Of a DNA stretch of 64,000 nucleotides, positions 28,325 to 37,771 are shown piece after piece; the stretch's first letter is position 1; each line of letters opens with the position of its first letter. Both the position numbers and the translations under genes were made by a program. Source of the DNA: Aporhodopirellula rubra (GTDB lineage: Bacteria > Planctomycetota > Planctomycetia > Pirellulales > Pirellulaceae). The stretch lies in contig NZ_JACHXU010000007.1 of NCBI RefSeq assembly GCF_014192335.1, positions 1 to 64,000 on the forward strand, read 5' to 3'. The notes beneath the pieces were generated by a model, which was not told the origin of the DNA, ran no database searches, and saw only the letters and a list, made by a program, of their open reading frames with translations.

Positions 28325-29512
28325 GTGAGTAATCAGTCAGGTCGATACCTCTTCACCAGCGAATCGGTCAGCATGGGGCACCCCGATAAGCTGGCCGATC
28401 GTATTTCCGACAGCATCCTGGACGCGTTGCTCGCGCAGGACCCGATGAGCCGTGTCGCATGCGAAACACTCGTCAACACAAACCTTGCCGTAATCGCGGG
28501 TGAAATCACCACCAAAGCCGACGTCGACTACGAAAAGATCGTCCGCGACACCATCCTCTCGGTCGGATACGACAATGCCGATACCGGCATCGACGGTGCA
28601 ACGTGCGAAGTCCAAGTGCGCCTCGACGCTCAAAGCCCAGACATCGCACAAGGCGTGAACTCGGACGAAGCACATAACAAAGAAATCGGCGCTGGTGACC
28701 AGGGACTGATGTTCGGCTACGCCTGCACCGACACCCCGGAACTCATGCCGTTGCCGATCGCATTGTCGCATCGCATCATCAACCGCATCACCGAAGCACG
28801 CTTCAACAAAGAAGCCAGCTGGTTGCGTCCGGACAACAAGAGCCAAGTTACCGTCGAGTATGAAGGCAACAAACCAGTTCGCATCGACACCGTCGTCGTC
28901 AGCGCCCAGCACGCTCCCGGTGTGACCAACGAAGAAATTCGTTCGTTCATCATTGAGAACGTGATCAAACCGTCGATCCCTGCTGAACTGGACAAGGGCG
29001 ACATTACCTATCACATCAACCCAACCGGCAAGTTCGAAATCGGTGGCCCGCACGGCGACTGTGGTTTGACCGGACGGAAAATCATCGTTGACACCTACGG
29101 CGGCTGGGGCCGTCACGGTGGCGGAGCATTCAGTGGCAAGGACTCGACCAAGGTCGACCGCAGTGCCGCCTACATGGCACGATACGTTGCCAAGAACATC
29201 GTTGCCTCCGGATTGGCAGAGCGTTGCGAAGTTCAATTGGCATACGCGATCGGCGTCACCGAACCGGTTAGCGTTCACGTTGACACCGAAGGCACTGGCA
29301 AGATCGACGACTCGAAATTGTGCGAACTCGTTCGCAAGCATTTCGACCTGAAACCAGGTCAAATCATAGAGCACCTGCAACTGCGTCGCCCGGTATTCAC
29401 CGCGACCACCGCAGGCGGTCACTTCGGTCGCGAAGGCGATGCCTTCACTTGGGAAAAGACCGACAAGGCAGAAGCACTCGCCGAAGCCGCAGGCTTGGTC
29501 GCCACCGCCTAA
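28325..29512 (+). CDS. metK: S-adenosylmethionine synthetase
   Basis: The enzyme makes S-adenosylmethionine from methionine and ATP in the cytosol. The 395-aa product starts with GTG. It contains [32 protein letters not shown] and [18 protein letters not shown], the three classic MetK signatures. Length and the [12 protein letters not shown] tail fit the bacterial family. I looked for a SAM riboswitch in the 228-base upstream gap and did not recognise one. Confidence 0.97.
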   Translation: MSNQSGRYLFTSESVSMGHPDKLADRISDSILDALLAQDPMSRVACETLVNTNLAVIAGEITTKADVDYEKIVRDTILSVGYDNADTGIDGATCEVQVRLDAQSPDIAQGVNSDEAHNKEIGAGDQGLMFGYACTDTPELMPLPIALSHRIINRITEARFNKEASWLRPDNKSQVTVEYEGNKPVRIDTVVVSAQHAPGVTNEEIRSFIIENVIKPSIPAELDKGDITYHINPTGKFEIGGPHGDCGLTGRKIIVDTYGGWGRHGGGAFSGKDSTKVDRSAAYMARYVAKNIVASGLAERCEVQLAYAIGVTEPVSVHVDTEGTGKIDDSKLCELVRKHFDLKPGQIIEHLQLRRPVFTATTAGGHFGREGDAFTWEKTDKAEALAEAAGLVATA

Positions 29513-29984
29513 GCAGCCCGATGCATCGAGTTTTCGGACCGTCGTCGTTTGGTGGCGGTTCCGAAGACTCCAGCGACGGCTGCCATTTGCAAATCTACGT
29601 GACGAGCAATTCAGATACGTCATCCAAACACGGTCACTCACACGAAGCGGCCGTAATGCCGAAATCGCCGCAGAGAGAGAACCTATCTTTCGCGGCGAAT
29701 CTGGCGAGAGAGCAATGCATCAACGAACACCGACGCGGTTTCGGAGCATTGATTTGACCAGGGATCAAAATGCGTGATCGATCCCATCTCCCGAGCGACG
29801 ATTCGGCAGTCACGCTCGCCTTCTTCGCTCAATTCGAAAGAATGAAATCGCAGCGACTCCAATGGTGAGTCGTTCCCCCAGCCCGCGTCGCGATTGCGGA
29901 GCATTGCCGATCTCGGCAACCATTTTGGTTGCTGCCTCGCGGTGAACTCACCGAACTCCCCATTCACCCCAACAGTCTATCGCA
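29513..29984. other. Intergenic region
   Basis: No gene is clearly supported. A 94-codon minus-strand frame at 29683-29967 has some protein-like stretches (LEEGERD-type and REMGSITHFDPW), but I recognise no family and no ribosome-binding site, so it is not called. No repeats or terminators were seen. Confidence 0.3.
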
Positions 29985-30923
29985 TTGTTACGCCGCATCG
30001 AATCCGCTGAGCCAACCAAGACGGACGCCTCGACTGAGACCGGTACCACCGCAATAGAAAAACGTGGCGGCGATACGTCGCGTCCGAAACTCGCGTGGAT
30101 TACCGATCCGCATTTCGATCACGCAAAGCTAGAAACGTGGCGACTGTGGGCCGATGAATTGATCGCCTATTCTCCCGACGCGTTAGTCGTCACCGGTGAT
30201 CTCTCAGAAGGCGATGATGTCGCCTACCAACTCCGGTGCATGGCCGATACGTTCGATCGCCCAATCTACTTTGTTCTCGGCAACCATGATTTCTACGGCA
30301 AATCGATTAACGAGACGCGGCGACAAATCATCGATCTAACGCGCGAGGTCGAACACCTGCACTACCTCACCGACAGTGCACCAATCAGTATCGCAGACGA
30401 CGCGGTACTGCTCGGCGACGACGGATGGGGCGACGCCACCGTGGGCGACTACGCCAACACCACTGTTCGATTGCACGATTTTGAACTGATCAACGATTTC
30501 CGCGATAGCCCCTCGGAAACTTGGCAGGCAACACTGCAGCGTGAAGGGCGTGACAGCGGCGATCGTCTGAGCATTAAACTTCAATCGTTGCCGACGACAA
30601 TCAAACACGCGTTGATCGCCACGCACGTTCCGCCATTCCGCGAATCGTGCTGGTACGAAGGCAGAACCACCGACGAAAACTGGGCACCGTTTTTCGTCTG
30701 CGGCGGTGTCGGCGCGGCGTTACGCAAAGCAGCACAAGCCAACCCTCATCGCATGTACACCGTCCTGTGTGGACACACGCATCATGACGGTGACGCCGAA
30801 ATTCTACCCAATCTGATCGTCCATACCGGATACTCCCGATACGGGACACTGGATATCGAATCGATTATTGAACTCACGGACGACGGCTTCCATGTGCCGC
30901 GAACATTCGCGTCGTCGACTTAA
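29985..30923 (+). CDS. Calcineurin-like metallophosphoesterase
   Basis: The product of 312 aa starts at TTG. It contains all five metallophosphoesterase blocks: TDPHFDHAK, VTGDLSEGDD, VLGNHDFYGKS, ATHVPPF and CGHTHHDGD. These bind a di-metal centre. The substrate class (nucleotide, protein or lipid phosphoester) cannot be told. It is convergent with ispF, whose stop is 15 bases away. No Shine-Dalgarno is clear, so the start is moderately sure. Confidence 0.85.
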   Translation: MLRRIESAEPTKTDASTETGTTAIEKRGGDTSRPKLAWITDPHFDHAKLETWRLWADELIAYSPDALVVTGDLSEGDDVAYQLRCMADTFDRPIYFVLGNHDFYGKSINETRRQIIDLTREVEHLHYLTDSAPISIADDAVLLGDDGWGDATVGDYANTTVRLHDFELINDFRDSPSETWQATLQREGRDSGDRLSIKLQSLPTTIKHALIATHVPPFRESCWYEGRTTDENWAPFFVCGGVGAALRKAAQANPHRMYTVLCGHTHHDGDAEILPNLIVHTGYSRYGTLDIESIIELTDDGFHVPRTFASST

Positions 30924-30938
30924 TCCCGCGACCGCGCC

Positions 30939-31457
30939 TTAGCGTCGAATCAACATCACGATGACCCGCGCAGCGATCGCCTCGCTGCGACCGACGGCAT
31001 CGACACCTTCACCCGTTTTTGCTTTCAGCCCCACGGCGCTGAGCGGGCATGACAACATCGCCGCGATGGTGGTTCTCATGCTATCAATATGAGGCGCCAT
31101 CTTGGGACGCTGCGCAAGAATCACCGCATCCACGTTTCCGATCGTGTAGCCCACCTCACGCACCTTCTCAATCGCAGCGGCAACGAAATCTTTGCTATCG
31201 CGATCACGATTCACCTCGGCGTCATCGGGAAACAACCGACCGATGTCCTCCGCCGCGATTCCACCCAACAGTGCGTCAGTCAACGCGTGCAGTAGAACAT
31301 CCGCATCGCTGTGACCGATCGCATGCACACCATCGGCTGACTCGTCGATGTCGACACCACCAATCCGCAGCGGCCCGCCTGCGCCCAATCGATGAGAATC
31401 GTATCCCAGCCCCACACGAAACGGCGGTGCGGTGTCAGACGGTGTGGTGTCAGGCAT
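30939..31457 (-). CDS. ispF: 2-C-methyl-D-erythritol 2,4-cyclodiphosphate synthase
   Basis: This enzyme of the MEP isoprenoid pathway converts CDP-ME-2-phosphate to the cyclic diphosphate. The 172-aa protein contains FRVGLGYDSHRL with the Asp-x-His metal ligands. Other family blocks are IGHSDADVLLHALTDALLG, DSKDFVAAA, ILAQRPKMAPHI and GLKAKTGEGVDAVGR. The length is slightly above the usual ~160 because of a short Thr/Pro-rich N-terminus. It stands alone, without ispD. Confidence 0.96.
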   Translation of the reverse strand: MPDTTPSDTAPPFRVGLGYDSHRLGAGGPLRIGGVDIDESADGVHAIGHSDADVLLHALTDALLGGIAAEDIGRLFPDDAEVNRDRDSKDFVAAAIEKVREVGYTIGNVDAVILAQRPKMAPHIDSMRTTIAAMLSCPLSAVGLKAKTGEGVDAVGRSEAIAARVIVMLIRR

Positions 31458-31714
31458 AGATCAATGCGTCCGGATTGCGATCGATTCCATCTCAACGCTG
31501 CGCGGACGACGTTGGCAGCCCGGCGCAAGGTGGATCGGGTACGTTACGGGTGAGTGAGCGTATTGATACGTCACGAAACAAAAATTGAGCCGCGCTGAAA
31601 AAGACGGCACGCACTGGACCATGTTGCTCGGACGAAATCGCGACCTCGCCCACGAAAATCAATTCCAACACGTAACGGCCAGATCGAGCGTTGGCATTCT
31701 CGATACCGCTTCGT

Positions 31715-31999
31715 TCAACTCGGTGGTTTGAACTTGGGTGCAGAAGGTTCGGGCGTGTCTTCCGGTTCGTCCTCATAGAGCGACGCGTCTGACTTGCTTG
31801 ACACGCTGTCATCAATCGTCATCGCACGATCGACCTCACGTTGAGCTTCGCGAAATTGCTGCTGCACTTCCTGCAAGCTTCGCCGCAATTGACTGTACGT
31901 GCTGCCAAATTTACGCGCCACCTCGGGGAGGTTGCCGCCGAACAGCACCACCGCAATGATCCCGATCACGGACATTTCAAAGAAACTCAGTCCGAACAT
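31715..31999 (-). CDS. TatA/TatB-family twin-arginine translocase subunit
   Basis: The 94-aa protein begins MFGLSFFEMSVIGIIAVVLF, one membrane helix, followed by the FGGNLPEVARKFG hinge. An amphipathic helix then runs through QLRRSLQEVQQQFREAQREV, and the tail is acidic and Pro-rich. This is the layout of TatA/TatB, with a Glu at position 8 as often seen in TatA-like proteins. The ATG begins one base after the stop of the upstream tatA gene, so the two are surely co-translated. No tatC is in the window. The longer amphipathic helix fits a TatB-like role. Confidence 0.85.
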   Translation of the reverse strand: MFGLSFFEMSVIGIIAVVLFGGNLPEVARKFGSTYSQLRRSLQEVQQQFREAQREVDRAMTIDDSVSSKSDASLYEDEPEDTPEPSAPKFKPPS

Positions 32000-32000
32000 C

Positions 32001-32225
32001 TCAGAACTTTTCCTTGAGTTTTTCCGTCTCGTCGGTGTCGTCGGCAGTTTCAGCCATGCCGCGTTTGAACTCGTTGGCACTCTTGCCGAGGTTACGCATC
32101 AGGGTTGGCAATTTGGCACCACCGAACAGCAACAGTGCAAGAAAAAGAACGATCAACAGTTCGGGAGCGCCAGGCATCCCGATGAATCCGAGTGCCGCAC
32201 CGATGGATGTAGTCGTCACAATCAT
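32001..32225 (-). CDS. tatA: TatA-family twin-arginine translocase subunit
   Basis: The 74-aa protein has a single helix (ELLIVLFLALLLFG) followed by GGAKLPTLMRNLGKSANEFK, the conserved FGxxKLPxLxRxxGxxxxxFK signature of TatA. The tail is short and acidic. The N-terminus before the helix is longer than usual (about 20 residues). TatA oligomerises to form the pore for folded substrates. Two probable Tat substrates are encoded at 53.6-54.6 kb and 57.0-58.8 kb. Confidence 0.88.
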   Translation of the reverse strand: MIVTTTSIGAALGFIGMPGAPELLIVLFLALLLFGGAKLPTLMRNLGKSANEFKRGMAETADDTDETEKLKEKF

Positions 32226-32666
32226 GTCTAGATTCCCGCTAAAGGCGATTGGTTTAAAAAACGTGGGGGTGGGTGTTTTTACAGAATGACCGACCTCGGT
32301 AATTCTGGATGCAGTCCCTTTTGAATATGGACGCAGCCCGCCGTCGACCCGTTCGGTCAGGTATGAGCAAGCGATGACTGGAACCCCAGTCGCTGATATT
32401 CAATGGACAACCTCGGCGAAAGCGGGTAGATCGAGTGCGTTTTGAGAGAAATAAATTCCTCCCTCGTCGCAAACATCTCCGGGACCGAAGAAGCACAGGC
32501 GGGCGACGCCAAATATTAGCGGCGACGCTCGTCAGAAATTGATTATAGACCGAGACAGATCAACCGTCAAAGGGCAACGATCGCGAGCGAAACGGGCGAT
32601 ATCGCGTCAGAGCCGCGATCAGCGTGTTTTCGGCCCCACAGAGTTGCACCAGAACCGTAAGCGATC
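32226..32666. other. Intergenic region
   Basis: I see no supported gene, repeat or hairpin. It separates the tat pair from a TPR protein gene on the same strand and should hold the tat promoter. Confidence 0.35.
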
Positions 32667-33602
32667 TCAATACCGAGTCGAGCCGAATGCCGGCGACGCG
32701 ATCTGCGTGCCGCCTGCGTTGAGACGAGCGTCGTTGGCGGAATTGATTTGACGGCTCAGTGCCGCAACCCGTTCGGTCGCCAGCGCCGAACTGCCACCCA
32801 TCGCACCGCCACCGAGGGCGAGAACGCGTTGATAGTTCTGCAACGCCTGAACGGGATCGCCGCCGTTTTCTCGAAGGCGAGCGAGTGCCAGCCATGCTCG
32901 TGGATTGTTCGCGTCGGTCTGAACCGCGTCCTCGAGATACTTCAACGCGGTTTGTGGTTCGCCATGTTCTTCGTAAAGCCGCGCCAATTCGATTCGCGGT
33001 TCGGCCAACGCCGGATTCTGTGCGGCCCAGTTCTTGAGCAACGTGAACGCCCGGTCGGGACGTCCTGAATCAACCAGCAACACGGCTAGGCCACGGTGAC
33101 AATCGACGTGGTTCGGGTCGTGGTCAAGGCATTGGTTGTAGAGAGCTTCGCTTTGACGGATCAGGTTGGGATCCTGGCGTTGGTTGCCCAATCGATGCGT
33201 CGTCGCGGCGAGGTTGTAGTATCCGTCGGGATCTTTCGGGTTCGATGCGATCGCTTTTTGAAATTGCTCCATCGCGCCGGTGTACTGGCCCTGGTTGTAC
33301 ATTGCAGCGCCCTGGCTGTTCTGGCTCGCCGAAGCCCAATGACAACCTGCGAGCGTCGTCAGCGTGATCCCCAAGATCAGGGACGCAACCAAATAGGACC
33401 AGGTCATCCAAGGCCGCCGAACGCCAATCGCGTTTCGATCACCGAGCGGGACGATCTCGGCGGACGAGATGTCGGAATCAGGGGCGCTATCAGGACGCAC
33501 CAACCGCAACCGTGGAGTTTCCGGCCGTGGTTCGGTTGATGGTGACTGTGTGGCGGGCGAACCGGCTGCGGTGACCGGTTGGCGTAATGCTGGAATGGGC
33601 AT
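32667..33602 (-). CDS. TPR-repeat membrane or lipoprotein
   Basis: The full frame gives 311 aa: a Pro/Ala/Ser-rich ~60-residue N-terminus, a hydrophobic segment ending in TTLAGC, and then TPR repeats. Repeats visible are GAAMYNQGQYTGAMEQFQKA, DPDGYYNLAATTHRLGN, ALAEPRIELARLYEEHGEP and NPRAWLALARLRENGGDP. The in-frame ATG at 33407 (MTWSYLVASLILG) would place the segment as a perfect lipoprotein signal with Cys22. That start is attractive but neither start has a clear Shine-Dalgarno. The role is presumably scaffolding in the envelope. Confidence 0.75.
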   Translation of the reverse strand: MPIPALRQPVTAAGSPATQSPSTEPRPETPRLRLVRPDSAPDSDISSAEIVPLGDRNAIGVRRPWMTWSYLVASLILGITLTTLAGCHWASASQNSQGAAMYNQGQYTGAMEQFQKAIASNPKDPDGYYNLAATTHRLGNQRQDPNLIRQSEALYNQCLDHDPNHVDCHRGLAVLLVDSGRPDRAFTLLKNWAAQNPALAEPRIELARLYEEHGEPQTALKYLEDAVQTDANNPRAWLALARLRENGGDPVQALQNYQRVLALGGGAMGGSSALATERVAALSRQINSANDARLNAGGTQIASPAFGSTRY

Positions 33603-33685
33603 CGGCTTTTTTTCGGAAAAAGGAGGACGCGTCTAAAGTCTTGTTAACGTTTCTCCCGAACCGGCCGCAAGCCGAACTCCCAATA

Positions 33686-35242
33686 TCAATTCGCCTGCTT
33701 GTTCAGCGGCTCCTCGACGATCATCGCCGCGGGGAAATCCGACGCCTGATCACCGCCACGTTTTTCCCAACGTTTGTTGTTAATGCCGCCTGAGGGCTGG
33801 TTCATCGGGATGTCCATTCCTCCCTTCTCCGCCAACATCGCATAGAGCCGATCTTCCATTTCCTTCGCGATTCTCTTGTAGTCAGGGTCGTAGATCAGGT
33901 TTTTCGTTTCGGTCGGATCGACGGTCAGATCATACAATTCGTCAGTATCCCACAACCCGTAATACGTGATGTATTTAAACCGGTCACCACGCAATGCGAA
34001 CTGAGTCGGCGTCTGAGGGAAGTTCTTTTCCCAGTAGTAAACGTAGAGAAAGTAATCCCGCCACGGCATATCGCGATTCGTCGGCATCTCGAGAAAACTC
34101 TCGCCATCCATGTAATCCGGTTTCTCGAGCCCCGCGGCGTGCAGAATCGTCGGCGCGACATCAATGTTTCCGATCACGTTCTCGAGCGGTTTCCCACCGG
34201 AGAACAGCTCCGGACACTGCATCAACATGGGAACACGAATGGACTCTTCGTAGGAGACACGCTTGTCGATCAAACCGTGTTCGCCCCACATGAATCCGTT
34301 GTCTCCCATGTAGATCACTAACGTTTCATCATGGATCCCCATCTCCTTTAATTTCCCCATCACCCGACCGACACTGTCGTCGACCGCTAACACCGACTCA
34401 CAATAGCGGCGATAGAGATACTCGAGCCCGCGGTCACTGTGATACGAGAAATCAATGCCGTGCCAACTGTTCCGCTGATCACGAACCCAACGAGGCGTGT
34501 TGTTCTCAGCCTTGATGTCGTCGCCGCGAGGCAGAAAACTTAGATCCACGTCCGCGTATCGCCCTTCATGTCGCTCGGCGGGAGTGAAGTTTGAGTGTAC
34601 CGCCTTGTGCGAGAGATACAGAAAAAACGGCTCATCGGATGATTTCCGTTCGTCCAGCCAATCGATCGCGTAGTCCGTCAATTCGTCTGTGATGTAGCCC
34701 TTTTGTTTGACGCGTTCGCCGTTGACATTGAGCGTGTATCTCGGACCGGGCGGCAGATAATTGCCCTGCCCGCGAAAGCTCACCCAGTGGTCAAAACCGG
34801 GACGCGGGTCATCATGATGCCCGCCCATATGCCACTTGCCGATGAACGCCGTTTCATAACCGGCACGCTGGAGATACTCAGGGAAAAAACGCGTGCCCGC
34901 GGGAACAGGCCGGTTGTTATCGATGACGCCATGCTTGTGCGTGTACAGCCCTGTCAAAATCGAAGCGCGACTCGGCGAGCACAGGCTCGTCGTTACGAAC
35001 GCGTTCTTGACGTAAACACCGTTCTGCGCGATGGCATCAAGGTTTGGGGTTTCGAGGAACGGATGCCCAGCACATCCCATCGCATCATAGCGATGGTCGT
35101 CAGTCAAAATGAAAACGACGTTGCGAGGCGTCACCCCGTCACGATTCGCAGTCGCGGGCAAATCCTGAGCATCAGCAGCTGAGTAATTCGCGAGGGCGGC
35201 GCTGACGATCCAAAGCAAACAATAAACGGGCGTGAGTCTCAT
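33686..35242 (-). CDS. Secreted sulfatase (formylglycine-dependent)
   Basis: The 518-aa protein has a signal peptide (residues 1-25). NVVFILTDDHRYDAMG carries the metal-binding aspartates 48 and 49. The motif CSPSR at 88-92 is the C-x-P-S-R site where Cys is converted to formylglycine. GLYTHKHG, MGDNGFMWGEHGLIDKR and WHMGGHHD are other family blocks. Sulfatases hydrolyse sulfate esters, often of algal polysaccharides, and are very numerous in marine planctomycetes. No maturation enzyme is nearby. Substrate is unknown. Confidence 0.93.
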   Translation of the reverse strand: MRLTPVYCLLWIVSAALANYSAADAQDLPATANRDGVTPRNVVFILTDDHRYDAMGCAGHPFLETPNLDAIAQNGVYVKNAFVTTSLCSPSRASILTGLYTHKHGVIDNNRPVPAGTRFFPEYLQRAGYETAFIGKWHMGGHHDDPRPGFDHWVSFRGQGNYLPPGPRYTLNVNGERVKQKGYITDELTDYAIDWLDERKSSDEPFFLYLSHKAVHSNFTPAERHEGRYADVDLSFLPRGDDIKAENNTPRWVRDQRNSWHGIDFSYHSDRGLEYLYRRYCESVLAVDDSVGRVMGKLKEMGIHDETLVIYMGDNGFMWGEHGLIDKRVSYEESIRVPMLMQCPELFSGGKPLENVIGNIDVAPTILHAAGLEKPDYMDGESFLEMPTNRDMPWRDYFLYVYYWEKNFPQTPTQFALRGDRFKYITYYGLWDTDELYDLTVDPTETKNLIYDPDYKRIAKEMEDRLYAMLAEKGGMDIPMNQPSGGINNKRWEKRGGDQASDFPAAMIVEEPLNKQAN

Positions 35243-35480
35243 CTCGATTCAATACCAGTGTGGGGAAGGCAACCGTGACGCGAGCAAACACGGGGGAGCG
35301 AGCACGATGCATTATCCGATTGTAAACACAATCAAACCGCCCGTGGTTGGAGCCACTACCCGCAGAACACTCGGCAGCAGCAGCGATCTCGCAAAAGAGC
35401 CCCTCCTCCCATGACTTCACACGCACTGCCGTTTTCTACGGCCCCGCTTCCGAACGGAACTCGCCGCTGACGCGCAAACG

Positions 35481-35882
35481 TCAGCTCGACAGAACAGTGC
35501 ACGTCGACGAGGCGGTCGCAACGATTTTCCCACGTTGGTCGGTGATTCGGCAGTCGACAAAGCCGATCCTGAGGCCACGCTGAATCACGACCGCATTGGC
35601 CTTTAACGTGCCAACACGGATCGGTCGAATGAAACTGACTTTCATTTCGACCGTCGAGAAGTCTTCGCTTTCGAGCAAAGTTCGCCCGAATGCGATCCCC
35701 ATCGCGGCATCGGCGAGTGCCGAGATCAATCCACCGTGAACCCGTCCCATCGGATTGTGATGCTGAGGCCCACAATCGATTTCGACGACCGCTTCGCCAA
35801 GCTGATCGGCATCAGAATTTGCGGAATGCACGCGAAACCCCACTAAACGGGAAATCGGTGCTTCGGCAAAGCGTTCGCTCAC
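35481..35882 (-). CDS. PaaI-type hotdog thioesterase
   Basis: The 133-aa protein is a single hotdog fold. The PaaI pattern is HHNPMGRVHGGLISALADAA, with the HGG-to-Asp spacing of the active site, followed by VEMKVSFIRPIRVG and AVVIQRGLRIGFVDCRI. Family members hydrolyse acyl-CoA thioesters, often aromatic ones. It lies 29 bases downstream of a MaoC-type gene on the same strand, which also has a hotdog fold, suggesting a shared acyl-CoA pathway. Confidence 0.88.
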   Translation of the reverse strand: MSERFAEAPISRLVGFRVHSANSDADQLGEAVVEIDCGPQHHNPMGRVHGGLISALADAAMGIAFGRTLLESEDFSTVEMKVSFIRPIRVGTLKANAVVIQRGLRIGFVDCRITDQRGKIVATASSTCTVLSS

Positions 35883-35911
35883 TTCGTTGTAGCTCGAATG
35901 ATCAAAAGTTA

Positions 35912-36478
35912 TTAACGAGGCTGCCGGGGAGCCGCACTGGAATTTGCGAAACCGCTTCGCCGATTCGACGCAACCAAGGTCACAAATCGCCCCTGCTGCA
36001 ACAGCCGACCATCGCTCGAAATCAATTTACGCAACCATGTGATCCGGCCGGCACGACGACCGTGCGGTGCCACCGTTTCGACTTCGGTGACCACGTGCAC
36101 GATTTCGCCAAAAAAGATCGGATTCTCGAACTGCCAGTCGGTAATTCCGACCAACGCGAGAGTGGCTGCCCGAGGATACTCCGTCGACAACCCCGCTAGG
36201 ACGCTAAGCCCGAGCAAGCCGTGGGCGACGGGACGACCGAACGGCGAATTCGCTTCCGTTTCCATCGACTCGTCATCGCCATCAGCAGAATGCAGAGGAT
36301 CGAAGTCACCGGTCAGCGCCGAAAACGCCCGAACGTCTTCCAACGAGATCGGACGCGACGGGCTCGTCCAACTCTGTCCGACCTGGAGGTCTTCGTAGAA
36401 GAGTGTTGCAGTTCCCGATTCTGGGTTTGTGGTCGATGCGTTTTCGGGGGTTTCAGACGTGTAGGTCACGGTCGCCAT
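35912..36478 (-). CDS. MaoC-like hotdog dehydratase
   Basis: The 188-aa protein has the MaoC signature: FYEDLQVGQSW, ISLEDVRAFSALTGDFDPLH with the catalytic Asp/His region, and FGRPVAHGLLGLSVLAGL. These enzymes hydrate enoyl-CoA or enoyl-ACP. A ~22-residue Thr/Ser-rich N-terminus and a Pro-Arg tail are additions to the usual ~140-residue domain. It forms a probable operon with the thioesterase gene. Confidence 0.87.
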   Translation of the reverse strand: MATVTYTSETPENASTTNPESGTATLFYEDLQVGQSWTSPSRPISLEDVRAFSALTGDFDPLHSADGDDESMETEANSPFGRPVAHGLLGLSVLAGLSTEYPRAATLALVGITDWQFENPIFFGEIVHVVTEVETVAPHGRRAGRITWLRKLISSDGRLLQQGRFVTLVASNRRSGFANSSAAPRQPR

Positions 36479-36727
36479 GAAAAACGTACCTGCTAATTGG
36501 GGGAGGCGTCACTAACACTCATAATTCTGCACGAAAAATGGTGTCATGTTCGCATTTTCCCAGTAATGAACCGCTAAATGCCTTCAGAATGATTCAGTTT
36601 AGCTGGGCGAGGATGGATAGGTAGGGGATTCTGAGGGTTGTACTAAATTTCAGGTAACCGTTTGAAAACGATTCACCGTCGCGGCCGTTAAAACCGGAAT
36701 ACACCGCCTAATCCCATTCGGCCACAC

Positions 36728-37771
36728 TCAACCGCCAAGCGGAATCTCCGTCTGGGAAACGATCGAGGCGATCACCTGGCCGGTTTCATCCATCGCGTGA
36801 GAAGCGTGTCGTGAACTGACGCGGTGCCCGAGCGTCGCGGTCGCGAGATGCTGCACATCGTCGGGCAGGACGTAATCCCGACCGGACAGCCCCGCGTGAG
36901 CCTGTGCCGCCCGGAGCAACATTTTGCAGCCTCGTGGGCTGCACCCCACCCGCAACCGACCGTCGTGCCGTGTCGCGGTCGCGAGTGCAACGATGTAGGA
37001 GGCAACCTTCCGATCGACGCGAATCGATCGTGTCCAACGCTGCAAAATCTCCAATTCGTCCACATGCATGACCGCCTTCAGATCTCGCACGGGCTCGTGC
37101 TCGGACTGCTCGACCAGCAAATCGACCTCACTGACCGGATCCGGATAATCCATTTTCAAGCGAAACAAGAATCGGTCGAGCTGAGATTCAGGCAGGGGAA
37201 ATGTCCCCTCAAACCCCGCAGGGTTCTGCGTTGCGATGACGATGAACGGGTGCTTGAGGTCATAGCGTTGCCCCTCGATCGTGACCTGAGTCTCGGCCAT
37301 TGCCTCGAGCAAGGCACTCTGCGTTCGAGGCGACGCACGGTTAATTTCGTCAGCCACCAACAGATTGCAAAACACGGGGCCGGGCCGGAATTCAAACTCG
37401 CCCACCGCGGGTCGATAAATCGAGCCACCGAGGATATCACCCGGCAGCAAATCAGGCGTGCACTGGATCCGTTGATACTCCATGTCGATCAACAACGCGA
37501 CTGATTTTGCAAGCGTGGTTTTGCCGACTCCGGGAACGTCTTCGAGCAAAATCGACCCCTCGGCCAACAACGCCGTCAGCACCAATTCAACGACGTCGTC
37601 TTTGCCACGAATCACACTACGGAGCTCAGTGGCAACCTCCTGCAGTTTTTCCCATGCCGCGAGAACCTCGGCGGGCATCGTTTCCGACGCCCCTTTCGAT
37701 GCCCCGTCCACGGCGTTTTTAACCGTTGGAAACGGGCCGGCTCCTGATTCAATATCGGCGAGTCTATTCAC
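36728..37771 (-). CDS. MoxR-family AAA+ ATPase
   Basis: The 347-aa ATPase has Walker A EDVPGVGKTTLAKSVAL, Walker B LLVADEINRASPRTQSALLEAM and sensor-1 ATQNPAGFEGTFPLPESQLDRF. These are standard MoxR motifs. The C-terminal lid has RVGCSPRGCKMLLRAAQAHA. MoxR ATPases act as chaperones for VWA or metal-containing partners and are usually followed by DUF58 and VWA genes. Here none follows. Instead the start overlaps the stop of a histidine kinase by ATGA, which follows a STAS gene. Confidence 0.93.
   Translation of the reverse strand: MNRLADIESGAGPFPTVKNAVDGASKGASETMPAEVLAAWEKLQEVATELRSVIRGKDDVVELVLTALLAEGSILLEDVPGVGKTTLAKSVALLIDMEYQRIQCTPDLLPGDILGGSIYRPAVGEFEFRPGPVFCNLLVADEINRASPRTQSALLEAMAETQVTIEGQRYDLKHPFIVIATQNPAGFEGTFPLPESQLDRFLFRLKMDYPDPVSEVDLLVEQSEHEPVRDLKAVMHVDELEILQRWTRSIRVDRKVASYIVALATATRHDGRLRVGCSPRGCKMLLRAAQAHAGLSGRDYVLPDDVQHLATATLGHRVSSRHASHAMDETGQVIASIVSQTEIPLGG

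Noticed and set aside
28337-29641. 434-codon frame opposite metK
   Set aside because: Mirror of metK codon bias; metK is certain.
29683-29967. 94-codon minus-strand frame
   Set aside because: Some protein-like stretches but no known family, no Shine-Dalgarno and no conserved context; left as unassigned intergenic.
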